Origin: JAYPEY01 sp964519245
Lineage (GTDB): Bacteria > Verrucomicrobiota > Verrucomicrobiia > Limisphaerales > JAYPEY01
Reading direction: 5' to 3'
Assembly (NCBI GenBank): GCA_964519245.1
Contig: CAZFLK010000005.1
Location: 19,600 to 83,599, forward strand
DNA length: 64,000 bases
Part shown: piece by piece, positions 55,826 through 64,000 of the stretch
Layout of the letters: each line of letters opens with the position of its first letter
How positions within the stretch are numbered: position 1 is the stretch's first letter
Notes under the pieces: model-generated
The model's input: only the letters and a program-made list of their open reading frames with translations
The model's database searches: none
What the model was told of the DNA's origin: nothing
Position numbers and translations under genes: made by a program

Positions 55826-57529
55826 TCAGGGGCGACCGGCCCGGCTATCCTCGTAGAGTTGGGCAATGTCGCTCTCTGAGAGGGCCGCGTCCAGGATGAC
55901 GAGTTCGTCGATGCGCCCGTTGAGGTTGCGAATGGCGAACCAGGGCGTTTCGCGGAAGGGTTCGCCCCAGTTGCCGATCTCGCCGTTGCCGATGCGCAGG
56001 GTGTCAATGAGGTAGTCTTCCTCGATCTCCTGGACACTGACGCGCTTGCCGTTGGCATGGTGGGTGACCTGTCGTCGTTGCGGGTCGAACACCGAGGTCA
56101 GGTGCATCCACTGGCCGCTCATGGATTGCTCCCAGATCGGGGGGGAGTAGTAGACGCGATGAAAGCCGGCGTCCTGCGCGTGGTGCGGATTCGGACGGGT
56201 GTCGTCGACCATGACCGAAAGCATGAGTTTTCCGTCGTCGCGAATCTGCCAATGAGGTTCGCCGGTCTCGTAGCCGTCGCCCATGAAGAGGGCATTGTAG
56301 CGGCGATCGAGGCTGTCGATGCGCACCCAGGCTGCGAAGGTGAAGGCGCTGAACTCTCCGGGGATGCGCACGCGGACGCGGGAACCGGGCCGGCGAAACT
56401 CCAGGGCCTGCTTCATGCCGGGCCAGCGGCCGGCCGTGGTTTCCGCCAGGACGACCGCCCCGTCGAGTTCCGGGTTGTGCGGCTCCGCCACGCTGGCGAG
56501 CAAGGCCGCAGGATCGACGCGGTCGAAGGTGTAGTAGGCGATGACGTCGGGCTTGGCGGCCAGTGTGTCGCGATGCCGCGTCCATCGCTCGAAATCCGCG
56601 CGCCGGCGATTGGCGGCCAACGCACTGAAATTGCCGGCGTCAGGGAATGCGATCTGGCCCTGGTTTCCGGGTTGGGCGTTGGCGTCGACCGGCAGCGTCC
56701 AGGCGCCGCCCTTCCGGACGAGGCGCTCCGGTTCGGCGCGGTGCTTGAAGGAAATCTCGCCGTCGATCACCTCGACGTGAGCCGCGCCGTCGCGCACTTG
56801 GAGGCCGAACTCCGTGCCGAGGTCGACGATCTCGGTTTCGGGTCCGTGCAGGCGGAAGCCGCGCGCCGCCGGCGGCACGCGCATGCGCACGGCTCCCTCG
56901 AGGCAGGTCGCTTCCCAGGCGGACTTGAACGCGATTTCGGCCGGGCCTTCGACGACCATGGTCGCCCCCGAGTAGAACTGGATCTCGGCGACGCCGGCTT
57001 CCAGGCGGAGGGTTTCCGCGCCGAGGCTTTCCCCCTCGCCGAGGGCCTTCTGATCAGCGGGCCAACGGGCTTCGAAGAGATTGCGGACGACAGCAAATCC
57101 CTCGGCCGAAGCCTCAGGATCTTCCGGGGGCGTCTGCGGCCGGGTTTGCGCGAGTGAGCCGTTCGTTTCGTCCCGGTTGGTCGCGCTCATGAACAGCAGT
57201 CCGAAGACGAAGGCCAGGCTCGCCGCGATGGCGATCGGCAGGAAGCGTCGGAAGTCGTTCGTTGCGGAAATGGGAACGATCTTGTCCGGTTCCGGATGGG
57301 GGGCTGCCTCGTTCCAGGAATGGAGACTGTCATCCGAAGTCTCTGCGGCTCGCTCCTGCAACTCGTGATGCAGCGCGAGGCTGCGGCGAACCACCGTCCG
57401 GAGTTCCGGACGCTGCAGCAGGCGCTGCTGCAGCTCGTTGAACGACGGCTCATCGATCTCGTCGTTCAACAGGGCGTCAATCCACTCCCGCTCCTCCTCC
57501 CGAAGATTGTCGAAACGGGGCTCCTTCAT
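55826..57529 (-). CDS. FecR-domain anti-sigma-type membrane protein with LamG domain (module A)
   Basis: 567 residues. Cytoplasmic N-terminus with EEREWIDALLNDEIDEPSFNELQQRLLQRPE (anti-sigma-like zone found in FecR/LamG proteins), one membrane helix (about 96-115, FLPIAIAASLAFVFGLLFMS), a periplasmic FecR-type domain (about 150-270, GESLGAETLRLEAGVAEIQFYSGATMVVEGPAEI), and a C-terminal LamG-like domain (about 370-567, FTFAAWVRIDSLDRRYNALFMGD). The ATG overlaps the sigma-factor stop (ATGA), so translation is coupled. It probably binds and restrains that sigma factor and senses a periplasmic ligand through LamG. The next gene in the unit is a PSD1 cytochrome. Confidence 0.9.
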   Translation of the reverse strand: MKEPRFDNLREEEREWIDALLNDEIDEPSFNELQQRLLQRPELRTVVRRSLALHHELQERAAETSDDSLHSWNEAAPHPEPDKIVPISATNDFRRFLPIAIAASLAFVFGLLFMSATNRDETNGSLAQTRPQTPPEDPEASAEGFAVVRNLFEARWPADQKALGEGESLGAETLRLEAGVAEIQFYSGATMVVEGPAEIAFKSAWEATCLEGAVRMRVPPAARGFRLHGPETEIVDLGTEFGLQVRDGAAHVEVIDGEISFKHRAEPERLVRKGGAWTLPVDANAQPGNQGQIAFPDAGNFSALAANRRRADFERWTRHRDTLAAKPDVIAYYTFDRVDPAALLASVAEPHNPELDGAVVLAETTAGRWPGMKQALEFRRPGSRVRVRIPGEFSAFTFAAWVRIDSLDRRYNALFMGDGYETGEPHWQIRDDGKLMLSVMVDDTRPNPHHAQDAGFHRVYYSPPIWEQSMSGQWMHLTSVFDPQRRQVTHHANGKRVSVQEIEEDYLIDTLRIGNGEIGNWGEPFRETPWFAIRNLNGRIDELVILDAALSESDIAQLYEDSRAGRP

Positions 57530-58089
57530 CGGGTTTCCTTGGCTTGCAGGGTCTTGGCTTCGACGCATTCCAGCAACTGGCTTCGGAGTCGCTTCAAGCG
57601 CATATAGAATGCGGCCGAGGTGGCTCCGGCTTCCTCGGCGAGTTCCTTGATCTTCACGCCGGGCGTATAGGCGAGCATGACGAACGTGCGTTGTTTCTCC
57701 GGCATGGCCAGCAGGCAGGACTCGAGCGCATCCCGTTCGGCGCTGCGCTGCTCGAGTTCCTCGGCGGCCTCTTCCGCCATCAGCTCCAGCACGTCCTCCC
57801 GAAAGACATGCCGGTCCCGCGCCATCTTGCGTCGATAAGCAAGCGCTTCGAAGCGGGTCACCACGCAGGCCCATTTGATGAACTGGGAGTCCTGGTCGAA
57901 CTGCTCGAATTTCCGCCACATCGCCAGCGCGGCCCGCTGCATGAGTTCGTCCACATCGCCCCAGGAGGGCAGGAAGGATCCGGCGAAGCGTCGCAGCTCC
58001 GCCTCGTGGTGCGCGAAAAGGCGGACGAAGGCCTCGTAGCGGGCGTCTTCGTCGCGTGTGTTGCTATCCGGTTCTGACATGGTCTTCAA
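57526..58089 (-). CDS. ECF-type RNA polymerase sigma factor (module A)
   Basis: 187 residues, region sigma-2 about 20-90 (FVRLFAHHEAELRRFAGSFLPSWGDVDELMQRAALAMWRKFEQFDQDSQFIKWACVVTRFEALAYRRK) and sigma-4 about 125-175 (LAMPEKQRTFVMLAYTPGVKIKELAEEAGATSAAFYMRLKRLRSQLLECV). It is the Verrucomicrobiota/Planctomycetes sigma-70 subfamily that is coupled to FecR/LamG proteins. A second ATG (58080) gives a 184-residue alternative. About 32 bp upstream of the ATG lies TGTCACG in its own direction (complement 58122-58128). Divergent from the second sigma gene, with 837 bp between. Confidence 0.93.
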   Translation of the reverse strand: MKTMSEPDSNTRDEDARYEAFVRLFAHHEAELRRFAGSFLPSWGDVDELMQRAALAMWRKFEQFDQDSQFIKWACVVTRFEALAYRRKMARDRHVFREDVLELMAEEAAEELEQRSAERDALESCLLAMPEKQRTFVMLAYTPGVKIKELAEEAGATSAAFYMRLKRLRSQLLECVEAKTLQAKETR

Positions 58090-58387
58090 AGAAGCACTGC
58101 CGCCGCCGCGAAAATCTATCGCGTGACAGACATTGTTCTTTCCCTGGCGGGTTGAGATTCGGCCCGTCAGGGAGCCGGGGATTGGCCATGTGATGCCGTT
58201 TGTGGCGGAACGAAGGAAGGATATTCTGGCCCGGGCTCAAGCCGGCCTCGTCTCTGAACGCTCATCATTCCAGCCCGGCGTCCGCGGCAGCATCCCGGAT
58301 CTTCACGCAGCGCGTCAACGAAGGCGTCCGCCTCGCGTCGCTGGAAGCGTGCGATTAAACGAGGGTGGCGAGGGGAACGTGCTGACT

Positions 58388-58604
58388 CGCCCCTTCGGGA
58401 TGTTGATATGGGCTCGACGGAGTCTCTCCCCACCGGCTGTACGAGCCATCCGGCAATAAAGAAGCGCTGTTGGCAGCGGAGTCGTGGGTGGCTCTGGCAT
58501 GGAATGAAAGGCGCTGAAGCGCGCGACAGCGAATCGAAAAGGCGGTGGGGCAAGACTCCGTCGAGCCCACTTCAACACCCTGCAGGGGTGAAACGCCGAA
58601 GGGG
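58388..58604. repeat. Inverted repeat pair, family D, copy 2
   Basis: An element (58388-58434) with the core GGGCTCGACGGAGTCTC, inverted at 58543-58604. Same family and inverted-pair arrangement as near 46460. It occupies part of the 837-bp space between the divergent sigma genes. The rest of that space shows no recognisable gene apart from the regulatory element near 58890. Confidence 0.8.
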
Positions 58605-58882
58605 AATTCATCCTTTCGTTCCAGCCTCGCCCCGACAGGACTGCAGCACGTCTTTCATCCAACTCATTTGCGCACCTCCGAAACGCTTGGGAACGGGCGC
58701 AGCCTCCGTTTCAGTTCTTTGACAGCAACTGCAGTGTCTGAGCGTTCACCGGTGAACAGTTTGAGCTCCCCGTTGGTCCATATTGCGCGGAAGCCGTTCT
58801 TGCGGATCTGGGAGACCCGGATTTGAATGCGGGTGGGCTGGGGTCCGAGACGCTTGTCAGGCCGCGCCCAAAAAAATTCTCA

Positions 58883-58900
58883 CATTTTTTTGTCACGATT
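58883..58900 (+). promoter_or_regulatory. 18-bp element before sigma factor B (shared with the gene at 60789)
   Basis: CATTTTTTTGTCACGATT is identical at 60755-60772. Each copy lies about 20-35 bp before the following start codon, consistent with the recognition element of a sigma factor that controls its own gene. The promoter function is inferred. Confidence 0.65.
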
Positions 58901-58926
58901 TCGGTCGCCGGGGGCGATGGAAGGTT

Positions 58927-59487
58927 GTGGGTCTATTTTCATTTCAATCGAATCGGCCGAATGGGGCGGCTCGCGCCGCCTTTGAGGCGCTGGTGCGGGA
59001 GCATCATCGCGGGCTGTTGGCTTTCGCCCGCAGTCTGGTCGCTGATGCCGGAGAGGCGGAAGATCTGGTGCAGGAGGCCTTTGTGGTCGCCTGGAGAAAG
59101 CTCGACCGCTTCGAATCCGGGCGTGATTTCGGCTCATGGCTGCGCGGCATTCTTCGGTTTGAGTATCGTCTATGGGCGCGGAAGCGGCGTGATGTCCCGG
59201 TCGATGACGAGGTCTTGGATCTCATTGACGAACTGCACGCCGGGATTGAGGAGAACCTGGACGACCGCAACGCGGTCTTCGAGTTGGTCAGGCAGTGCGT
59301 GGCGGCCTTGCCGGAATCATTGCGGGAGACCGTGAAGCAGGTTTACGCGATGGGGTTGAGCTGTCCTGAGATTGCGGAGGCCCAGGGAGCCAGCGAAACC
59401 TCGATCCGCAAGCGCCTGCAACGGGGACGCGAGAAAGTCGCGGCCTGCCTGCAGAGCAAATCCAATCTACCCCTGTTCGAGCTATGA
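58927..59487 (+). CDS. ECF-type RNA polymerase sigma factor (module B)
   Basis: 186 residues from GTG 58927 (GLFSFQSNRPNGAARAAFEALVREHHRGLLAFARSLVADAGEAEDLVQEAFVVAWRKLDRFESGRDFGSWLRGILRFEYRLWARKR; sigma-2), then sigma-4 (ALPESLRETVKQVYAMGLSCPEIAEAQGASETSIRKRLQRGREKVAACL). The frame is open upstream, but there is no family sequence there and the 18-bp promoter-like element lies just before this start. The last codons overlap the FecR start (ATGA). Similar size and arrangement as module A on the opposite strand. Targets probably include its own unit and the cytochrome gene at 60789. Confidence 0.9.
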   Translation: MGLFSFQSNRPNGAARAAFEALVREHHRGLLAFARSLVADAGEAEDLVQEAFVVAWRKLDRFESGRDFGSWLRGILRFEYRLWARKRRDVPVDDEVLDLIDELHAGIEENLDDRNAVFELVRQCVAALPESLRETVKQVYAMGLSCPEIAEAQGASETSIRKRLQRGREKVAACLQSKSNLPLFEL

Positions 59488-60752
59488 CGCCGCCGCCCGA
59501 CAACACACCGAGGGAGCCGCATCCGGGCTTTGAAGGATTGCTCTAGGAGGCCGCTTCGAACCATGCCCGTTACCGCGAAGATTTCGTGCAGCGGGTGCTG
59601 GCCGAGATCGACGGCGATGCCGCCACCGCAATCAGACCGTTTCCGGGATGGAACTGGAAAGCGGCAGCCTTGCCGCTGGCAGCCTGTCTCGCCTTGGGGT
59701 TCTTTCTGTTCTTCCGGGGCTCATCGCAGCCGGTTCACGCGGTCGCGACGGTGCGCGACCTGGCGGGCGAGGTTCATGTCCGTTCCCTTGCCGACGGCGA
59801 ACTGCGTCCGCTGACCGCGGGATCGTCACTGCACCCCGGAGACACGGTGATCTGCGGCGCGGGCGGGGTGGTCACGACGGATTACGCCAACGGCTCCGCG
59901 GTCAGCCTGATGGGCGGTCGCTTGCGATTTGACGGACCGAACGGGGAGGGCGGCAACTCGGTCGTGCTGGAGTCCGGTCGGGCCTTGTGCCGGTTGGCCT
60001 CGCACGCCCCGGAGGATATCCCGGTCACCTTTCAGACGCCGCATGCCGGGGGGTGCGGGTCGGACGCGACCTTCGAGTTGTTTGTGAACGAACTGACGAC
60101 CCGGGTTCGTTCCCTGGCGGGAGACGTCCGCGTCTGGAACCGGGGGGATTCCCCGAACTGGGCTCCGGTCTCCGTCGGTTCGGCGGCGGTGTTGCGGAAT
60201 GGCGCGCCGCTGCGAGCCGCCACTTTCGCCATTGATCAGCTCAACCCGGGGGACGTGGTCTGGGTGCAGGATTTCGATACGCACTTCCAGAACGGGGCGG
60301 ATATCGAGGGGCGTCTGCTCATGCTCCGCGAGGGGGCGCGTTTGACCACGCTGCTCCGCTCCATCCCTACCACCGAGCTGAATCGTGAACCCGAATTCTC
60401 GCCGGACCAATGGATGTCGATTGAACTCGCTTCGCGCCAGGCGTTGTTTCAACTGCCGGAGGATCCGGAGCTGATTCTCTGGATCCGCGCTGCGCGGCCC
60501 GGGGCGGTGCGGGTCGCCTTGAATCCGGAAGACCCGCGGATCGAGGCGGAGCACGTCATCTCGGAGGCAATCCCGGTGGGGACGGACTGGAAGCGGATCA
60601 TTGTGCGGGCGGACGACCTGAAGCCGTTCAAGGATTCGCGTCCCGCGTCGAAAGGGCTGCTCGTTCGCTCTGTGGCCTTGTGGGGATTCGATACCGGCGA
60701 GGTCCAACTGGACCGCGTCCTGGTGCGGCGCGGCGTCGCCGGAAAGAATTAG
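59484..60752 (+). CDS. FecR-domain membrane protein, module B, with early in-frame TAG
   Basis: From the ATG that overlaps the sigma stop, the frame reads MTPPPDNTPREPHPGFEGLL, TAG (59544-59546, codon 21), then EAASNHARYREDFVQRVLAEIDGD and on without a break for 400 codons. It has a membrane helix (WKAAALPLAACLALGFFLFFRG, about 57-77), a FecR domain (about 80-170, GEVHVRSLADGELRPLTAGSSLHPGDTV), and a beta-rich C-terminal half. Translational coupling of the ATG, and sequence continuity across the TAG, show the gene once read through. Gln would fit. Alternatively translation restarts at GTG 59586, keeping the helix and FecR domain but losing the cytoplasmic sigma-binding end. Final stop TAG. 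Confidence 0.75.
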
Positions 60753-60754
60753 CG

Positions 60755-60772
60755 CATTTTTTTGTCACGATT
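60755..60772 (+). promoter_or_regulatory. 18-bp element before the HZS-alpha-like gene (identical to the one at 58883)
   Basis: CATTTTTTTGTCACGATT, starting 3 bp after the FecR stop and ending 16 bp before the next ATG. Its identity with the element before sigma factor B suggests the gene downstream belongs to that factor's regulon. Confidence 0.65.
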
Positions 60773-60788
60773 GTCGCGCGGATTGGCG

Positions 60789-63239
60789 ATGACTGGCATG
60801 AAACATTCGTTCCAACTTCTCCTTCTGGTTGTGGCGGTCGGCGTTCCGGCCGCGTTGAGGGCCCAGGGCAATCCCATCCTGTTCGTCACGCAGACGCCCA
60901 TGCGGGCTGACAACTCGAGCGTGGTCTCGACCTTCGACAATCATCAGGCGGGCATTCAGAACGTTTATCGCGGCGGCGACCTGTGGATCCGCTACCCGGA
61001 CGCAACGCTGAAGAATCTGACCCGGATCGCCGGCTACGGGGAGGAGGGTCATCAGGGGGAGAACGCCATCGCCGTGCGGGACCCGCATGTGCATTGGAGC
61101 GGGGCCAAGGCGATCATCAGCATGGTCGTCGGGGCGGCCCCGAGGCAGTTCCGGCGACCGGATTCCAAGTGGCAGCTGTATGAGGTGAGCGGCTTGGGCC
61201 GGGATGAGACGCCGGTGATCACCCCGGTTCCGAATCAACCGACAGAATACAACAACGTGAATCCGGCCTACGGCACGAATGGCCGCATCATCTTCGCTTC
61301 CGATCGCCCGCGCGACGGCTCGCCGCATCTTTATCCGCAGCTTGACGAGTATGAGGAGCAGCCCACCACCACGGGACTCTGGAGCCTGGATCCGGCAGCG
61401 GGCGACCTGTTCCTGATGGAGCACTCGCCCTCGGGGTCCTTCGAGCCCTTTGTCGACAGTTATGGCCGCGTGATCTTCACCCGTTGGGATCATCTGCAGC
61501 GCGATCAACAGGCGGATGCGGATCACAATGCCCACGTCGCGGCTGTGGACCCGGTCAGCAATCCCGAAGGCATGCCCGGAGGCCTTTATGGAACGTTCGA
61601 TTTCTCCGATGAAAGCGCCGGGGCTCAAGTAATGTTCGGCGTGCGCGCCGAGTCCTTTCCGGAGCCGACCGGCTTTGTGGCCTCACAACTCGAGGGAACG
61701 GCGCAGAATTCGCTGCGCTTCAATCATTTCTTCCCCTGGATGATCAACGAGGACGGGACGGAGTTGGAAACGCTGAACCATGTTGGTCGGCATGAACTGC
61801 ACCGCTTTTTCAGTCGTTCCTTCTCGGACGATCCGGCGCTGCAGGATTTCGTGCTGGGGGAGAAGTTGCCGATCGAGAACATGTTTCACATCAGCGAGGA
61901 TCCGACGGCGTCGGGAACCTATCTCGGGACGGACGCCAATGAGTTCACGACCCATTCGTCCGGCATACTCTTCACGTTGACCGGAGCCCCGGGGGTGAAC
62001 CCGGAGGACATGCAGGTGACCTACCTGACCCATCCCGATACGGCGGATCCCAGCGTGGCGCCCGGGCCGGGACACAGCGGTCTTTATCGTGATCCGATTC
62101 GCGCGGTCGATGGCTCCTACATTGCCTCCCACACGCTGCCCGTCCCGAGCGGATTGGGAGCCGCACAGTTGGAGACGCCCTACGACTTTCGCATCCGGAC
62201 CCTGAAAGTCGGCGCGGCCGGCTACCTGGAACCGGACGTTTCGCTCACCGGGGCGGCCGGGATTCAGGAAAGCCTCACCTGGTGGCACCCCGATTACCTG
62301 CAGTCCTACGACGGACCGCTCTGGGAATTGCAGCCCGTCGAGGTGGTCGCGCGCCCGATGCCCGCGACCAGCGTGGAGCCGACGGAGCTGCCAGGGCCGG
62401 AGTCCGCAGTGTTCACCGAGTCAGACGCCGATCTGGACCATTTGCGCGACTACCTGCGTCAGCGCGACCTTGCGCTCGTCATCGTCCGTGATACGGCCAC
62501 ACGAGATGATATCGATGTGCAGCAACCCTTCCGGATCCGCATCGACGGGAACGCGGAGGATCCCCCGGGGGAAGCGGGGCAGAAGATCTATGACGTCAAG
62601 TATCTCCAGTTTTATCAGGGCGACCAGGTCCGCGGCATCGGGATGCGCGCGGCTGGCGATTCGCCCTCGCCGGGGCGGCGCGTGCTGGCCCGGCCCATGC
62701 ATGAGGGTTCGACCCTGAACGACACGCCCGAGTCCGCTCCGCCGGGAGGGGTGCAGATCTCGCCGGACGGATCCATCGCCGCGATCGTGCCGGCGCGGCG
62801 CGCGCTTTCCTGGCAATTGGTCGCCGCCGACGGAGCCCCGGTCGTCAGGGAGCGCTACTGGATCAGTTTTCAGCCCGGGGAAGTGAGGAGTTGCACCTCC
62901 TGTCATGGTTTGAATCGCGAGGACCAGGCGGGGCGGACGACGCCGCAGAATGAACCGATGGCGTTGACGACGCTGCTTTCCGCCTGGAAGGCCGAGATAC
63001 AACCGCCGGATACGCGGCTCACCGCCATCGCGGCGAACCCGGACGGCTCCGTCACCCTCACTTTCAACGGTCCGGCGGAACTCGCGGTGATGGTCCAGCA
63101 ATCGCAGGACCTGCTGAACTGGACGGATCTGGGCCTGTCGACTCTCACCGGGAGCGACCAGGTGTTCACTGCCTCCGCGGACCTCGTTCCGGTCAACGCC
63201 GCTCGCTGCTTCTTTCGGCTCGTCCTGGCGCAACCCTGA
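60789..63239 (+). CDS. Secreted HZS-alpha-like beta-propeller protein with one c-type heme
   Basis: 816 residues with signal peptide (MTGMKHSFQLLLLVVAVGVPAALRA; a second ATG is 3 codons in). Propeller-type segments: DPHVHWSGAKAIISMVVG, NVNPAYGTNGRIIFASDRPRDG, SYGRVIFTRWDHLQRDQQAD. These resemble the middle domain of hydrazine synthase alpha-type proteins, which occur widely outside anammox bacteria. A single heme site, CTSCH (Cys702, Cys705, His706), lies near the C-terminus, and the end carries the verrucomicrobial VMVQQSQDLLNWTDLG...CFFRLV tail. Hydrazine synthesis is not implied. It directly follows the sigma/FecR module B and has the shared 18-bp element, so is probably its target. Confidence 0.85.
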   Translation: MTGMKHSFQLLLLVVAVGVPAALRAQGNPILFVTQTPMRADNSSVVSTFDNHQAGIQNVYRGGDLWIRYPDATLKNLTRIAGYGEEGHQGENAIAVRDPHVHWSGAKAIISMVVGAAPRQFRRPDSKWQLYEVSGLGRDETPVITPVPNQPTEYNNVNPAYGTNGRIIFASDRPRDGSPHLYPQLDEYEEQPTTTGLWSLDPAAGDLFLMEHSPSGSFEPFVDSYGRVIFTRWDHLQRDQQADADHNAHVAAVDPVSNPEGMPGGLYGTFDFSDESAGAQVMFGVRAESFPEPTGFVASQLEGTAQNSLRFNHFFPWMINEDGTELETLNHVGRHELHRFFSRSFSDDPALQDFVLGEKLPIENMFHISEDPTASGTYLGTDANEFTTHSSGILFTLTGAPGVNPEDMQVTYLTHPDTADPSVAPGPGHSGLYRDPIRAVDGSYIASHTLPVPSGLGAAQLETPYDFRIRTLKVGAAGYLEPDVSLTGAAGIQESLTWWHPDYLQSYDGPLWELQPVEVVARPMPATSVEPTELPGPESAVFTESDADLDHLRDYLRQRDLALVIVRDTATRDDIDVQQPFRIRIDGNAEDPPGEAGQKIYDVKYLQFYQGDQVRGIGMRAAGDSPSPGRRVLARPMHEGSTLNDTPESAPPGGVQISPDGSIAAIVPARRALSWQLVAADGAPVVRERYWISFQPGEVRSCTSCHGLNREDQAGRTTPQNEPMALTTLLSAWKAEIQPPDTRLTAIAANPDGSVTLTFNGPAELAVMVQQSQDLLNWTDLGLSTLTGSDQVFTASADLVPVNAARCFFRLVLAQP

Positions 63240-63349
63240 CCGGGCGTTCAATCGAAGGGGGCCGTGTGTCGTATTGGTTTTATCGATTTCCGCGGAGTTC
63301 CGACGATTCGTGACTTCCCTGACCCGGTCAAAACTGCCAGCTTTCCGGC

Positions 63350-63970
63350 ATGCATCAGATGCTGGCCATTACCGGAGCGCAGATCGTGGACATCGTCGCA
63401 GTCGCGGCGTTTGTCGCAGCGGGGCTTTATGCTTGGCGTGTGCGTCGAGGCGATTTTCCGGCCAAGCTCAAACACCTGGAAGAGAAGGGCTATGTGGTTG
63501 AGAAGCGCGTGCAAAGGCAGAACGACCGCAAGGTTACCCTGATCTGGGGGCGGTTGCCGCATACGGTGAACCTGCGCTTTCAGGTGGTGGAGTCGAAGCT
63601 GCTCGACCAGAGCAAGCGCTTCGCGGAATCGGACGGCGTTCAATTGGGCGACGCCGCATTTGATGAACGCTTCGCCGTGCTGACGGAGTTGTCGCATCTG
63701 GCGCCGCTCATCCTGGATGAGCCTGCACGGCGGGAGGTGATGGCTGTGGAGGAGGTCAACTTCACCACCGGATCGATTGCCAGCCTGTTGCTGGACACGG
63801 ATTTTCCGGACGTCGAGGGAGGCGAACGCGGAGCGCTCCAGCTCTGGGCGATGCACCTTGACCGGGAGAAGGTTTCGAATGCGGAGATTCGCCCGGTCGT
63901 CGAGTTGGGCATGAAGCTGGCCGACCGTGTGGGGGAGGTTGCCCAGGCCAATGGCTTGCGGCCCCGGTAG
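63350..63970 (+). CDS. Membrane-anchored hypothetical protein
   Basis: 206 residues: one N-terminal membrane helix (about 8-27, TGAQIVDIVAVAAFVAAGLYAW), then a cytoplasmic or periplasmic domain (RRGDFPAKLKHLEEKGYVVEKRVQRQNDRKVTLIWGRLPHTVNLRFQVVESKLLDQSKRF...) of alpha/beta character ending LADRVGEVAQANGLRPR. I do not recognise the family. ATG at 63350 chosen as the first start before the helix. Stop is TAG. The 110 bp upstream show nothing recognisable, and 30 bp remain to the right edge. Confidence 0.7.
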   Translation: MHQMLAITGAQIVDIVAVAAFVAAGLYAWRVRRGDFPAKLKHLEEKGYVVEKRVQRQNDRKVTLIWGRLPHTVNLRFQVVESKLLDQSKRFAESDGVQLGDAAFDERFAVLTELSHLAPLILDEPARREVMAVEEVNFTTGSIASLLLDTDFPDVEGGERGALQLWAMHLDREKVSNAEIRPVVELGMKLADRVGEVAQANGLRPR

Positions 63971-64000
63971 AGGCAAGGGAATCAGAGCGTGGTATCCTTA

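Noticed and set aside
58090..58926. Additional genes in the 837-bp space between the sigma genes
   Set aside because: Short open frames there overlap repeat family D and show no protein-like features.
60789..63239. Hydrazine synthase, implying anammox metabolism
   Set aside because: Only the propeller-like middle domain and a single heme are similar; no other hydrazine synthase subunit is present and such proteins are widespread in non-anammox bacteria.

Overview
The window looks like a scaffold from an uncultured, high-GC Verrucomicrobiota genome; a planctomycete is the main alternative. Supporting evidence is the mix of PSCyt1/DUF1549/DUF1553 cytochromes with DUF1501 partners, an ECF sigma gene overlapping a FecR/LamG anti-sigma-type gene, secreted proteins ending in the short 'QSS..W.D.G...FYR' tail, and near absence of clear Shine-Dalgarno sequences. 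Three runs of exactly 100 N are scaffold gaps; two of them (19621 and 51797) sit inside repeats. No rRNA, tRNA or CRISPR array was seen.

Layout. 1-570: start of a secreted DUF1080-like protein running off the left edge. 868-6995: RND efflux operon (adaptor, pump, TolC). 7120-9178: Tat-exported sulfite-oxidase-type molybdoenzyme and a monoheme cytochrome c. 9441-15584: energy-transducing TonB2-type operon (DUF3450, TtpC-like MotA/TolQ/ExbB, ExbB, two ExbD, TonB, TPR lipoprotein). It is followed by a TonB-dependent receptor (5' end lost in a gap) and a giant secreted protein made of three nearly identical 436-residue repeats. 22958-25330: larB-larC (nickel-pincer cofactor) and a Trm112-like gene. 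25402-29662: esterase, four-carbon acid sugar kinase, phosphoesterase, VOC protein and isochorismatase-fold hydrolase. 30035-36127: alpha-2-macroglobulin with a thioester motif. 36192-49031: small secreted proteins, a DUF2959 lipoprotein, amidohydrolase/DUF1501/PSD1 block, ferredoxin-epimerase pair, GDPD, a ceramidase fragment and an esterase-SMP30 fusion. 49032-63970: PQQ-propeller protein, a damaged YcaQ/AlkX-like gene, a REP-associated tyrosine transposase (RAYT) inside an array of its likely REP elements, a second PSD1 protein, two divergent ECF sigma/FecR modules, an HZS-alpha-like monoheme propeller protein and a membrane-anchored hypothetical.

How the parts may work together. The TonB system, receptor and triplicated secreted protein look like one uptake or surface system. 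Each sigma/FecR pair is translationally coupled and precedes a secreted c-type cytochrome gene. The right-hand module carries an identical 18-bp element before the sigma gene and before its downstream cytochrome, suggesting autoregulation.

The most unusual signals are not genes. (1) Gene junctions carry short tandem arrays of 7-bp units (14-bp and 10-bp at a few sites), with a different unit sequence at each site, several ending within a few bases of an ATG. (2) GTAG-headed paired REP elements surround a RAYT and also occur in the RND operon; three further palindromic repeat families are present. (3) Three otherwise intact reading frames are each broken by one early in-frame TAG, although TAG is also a normal stop here.
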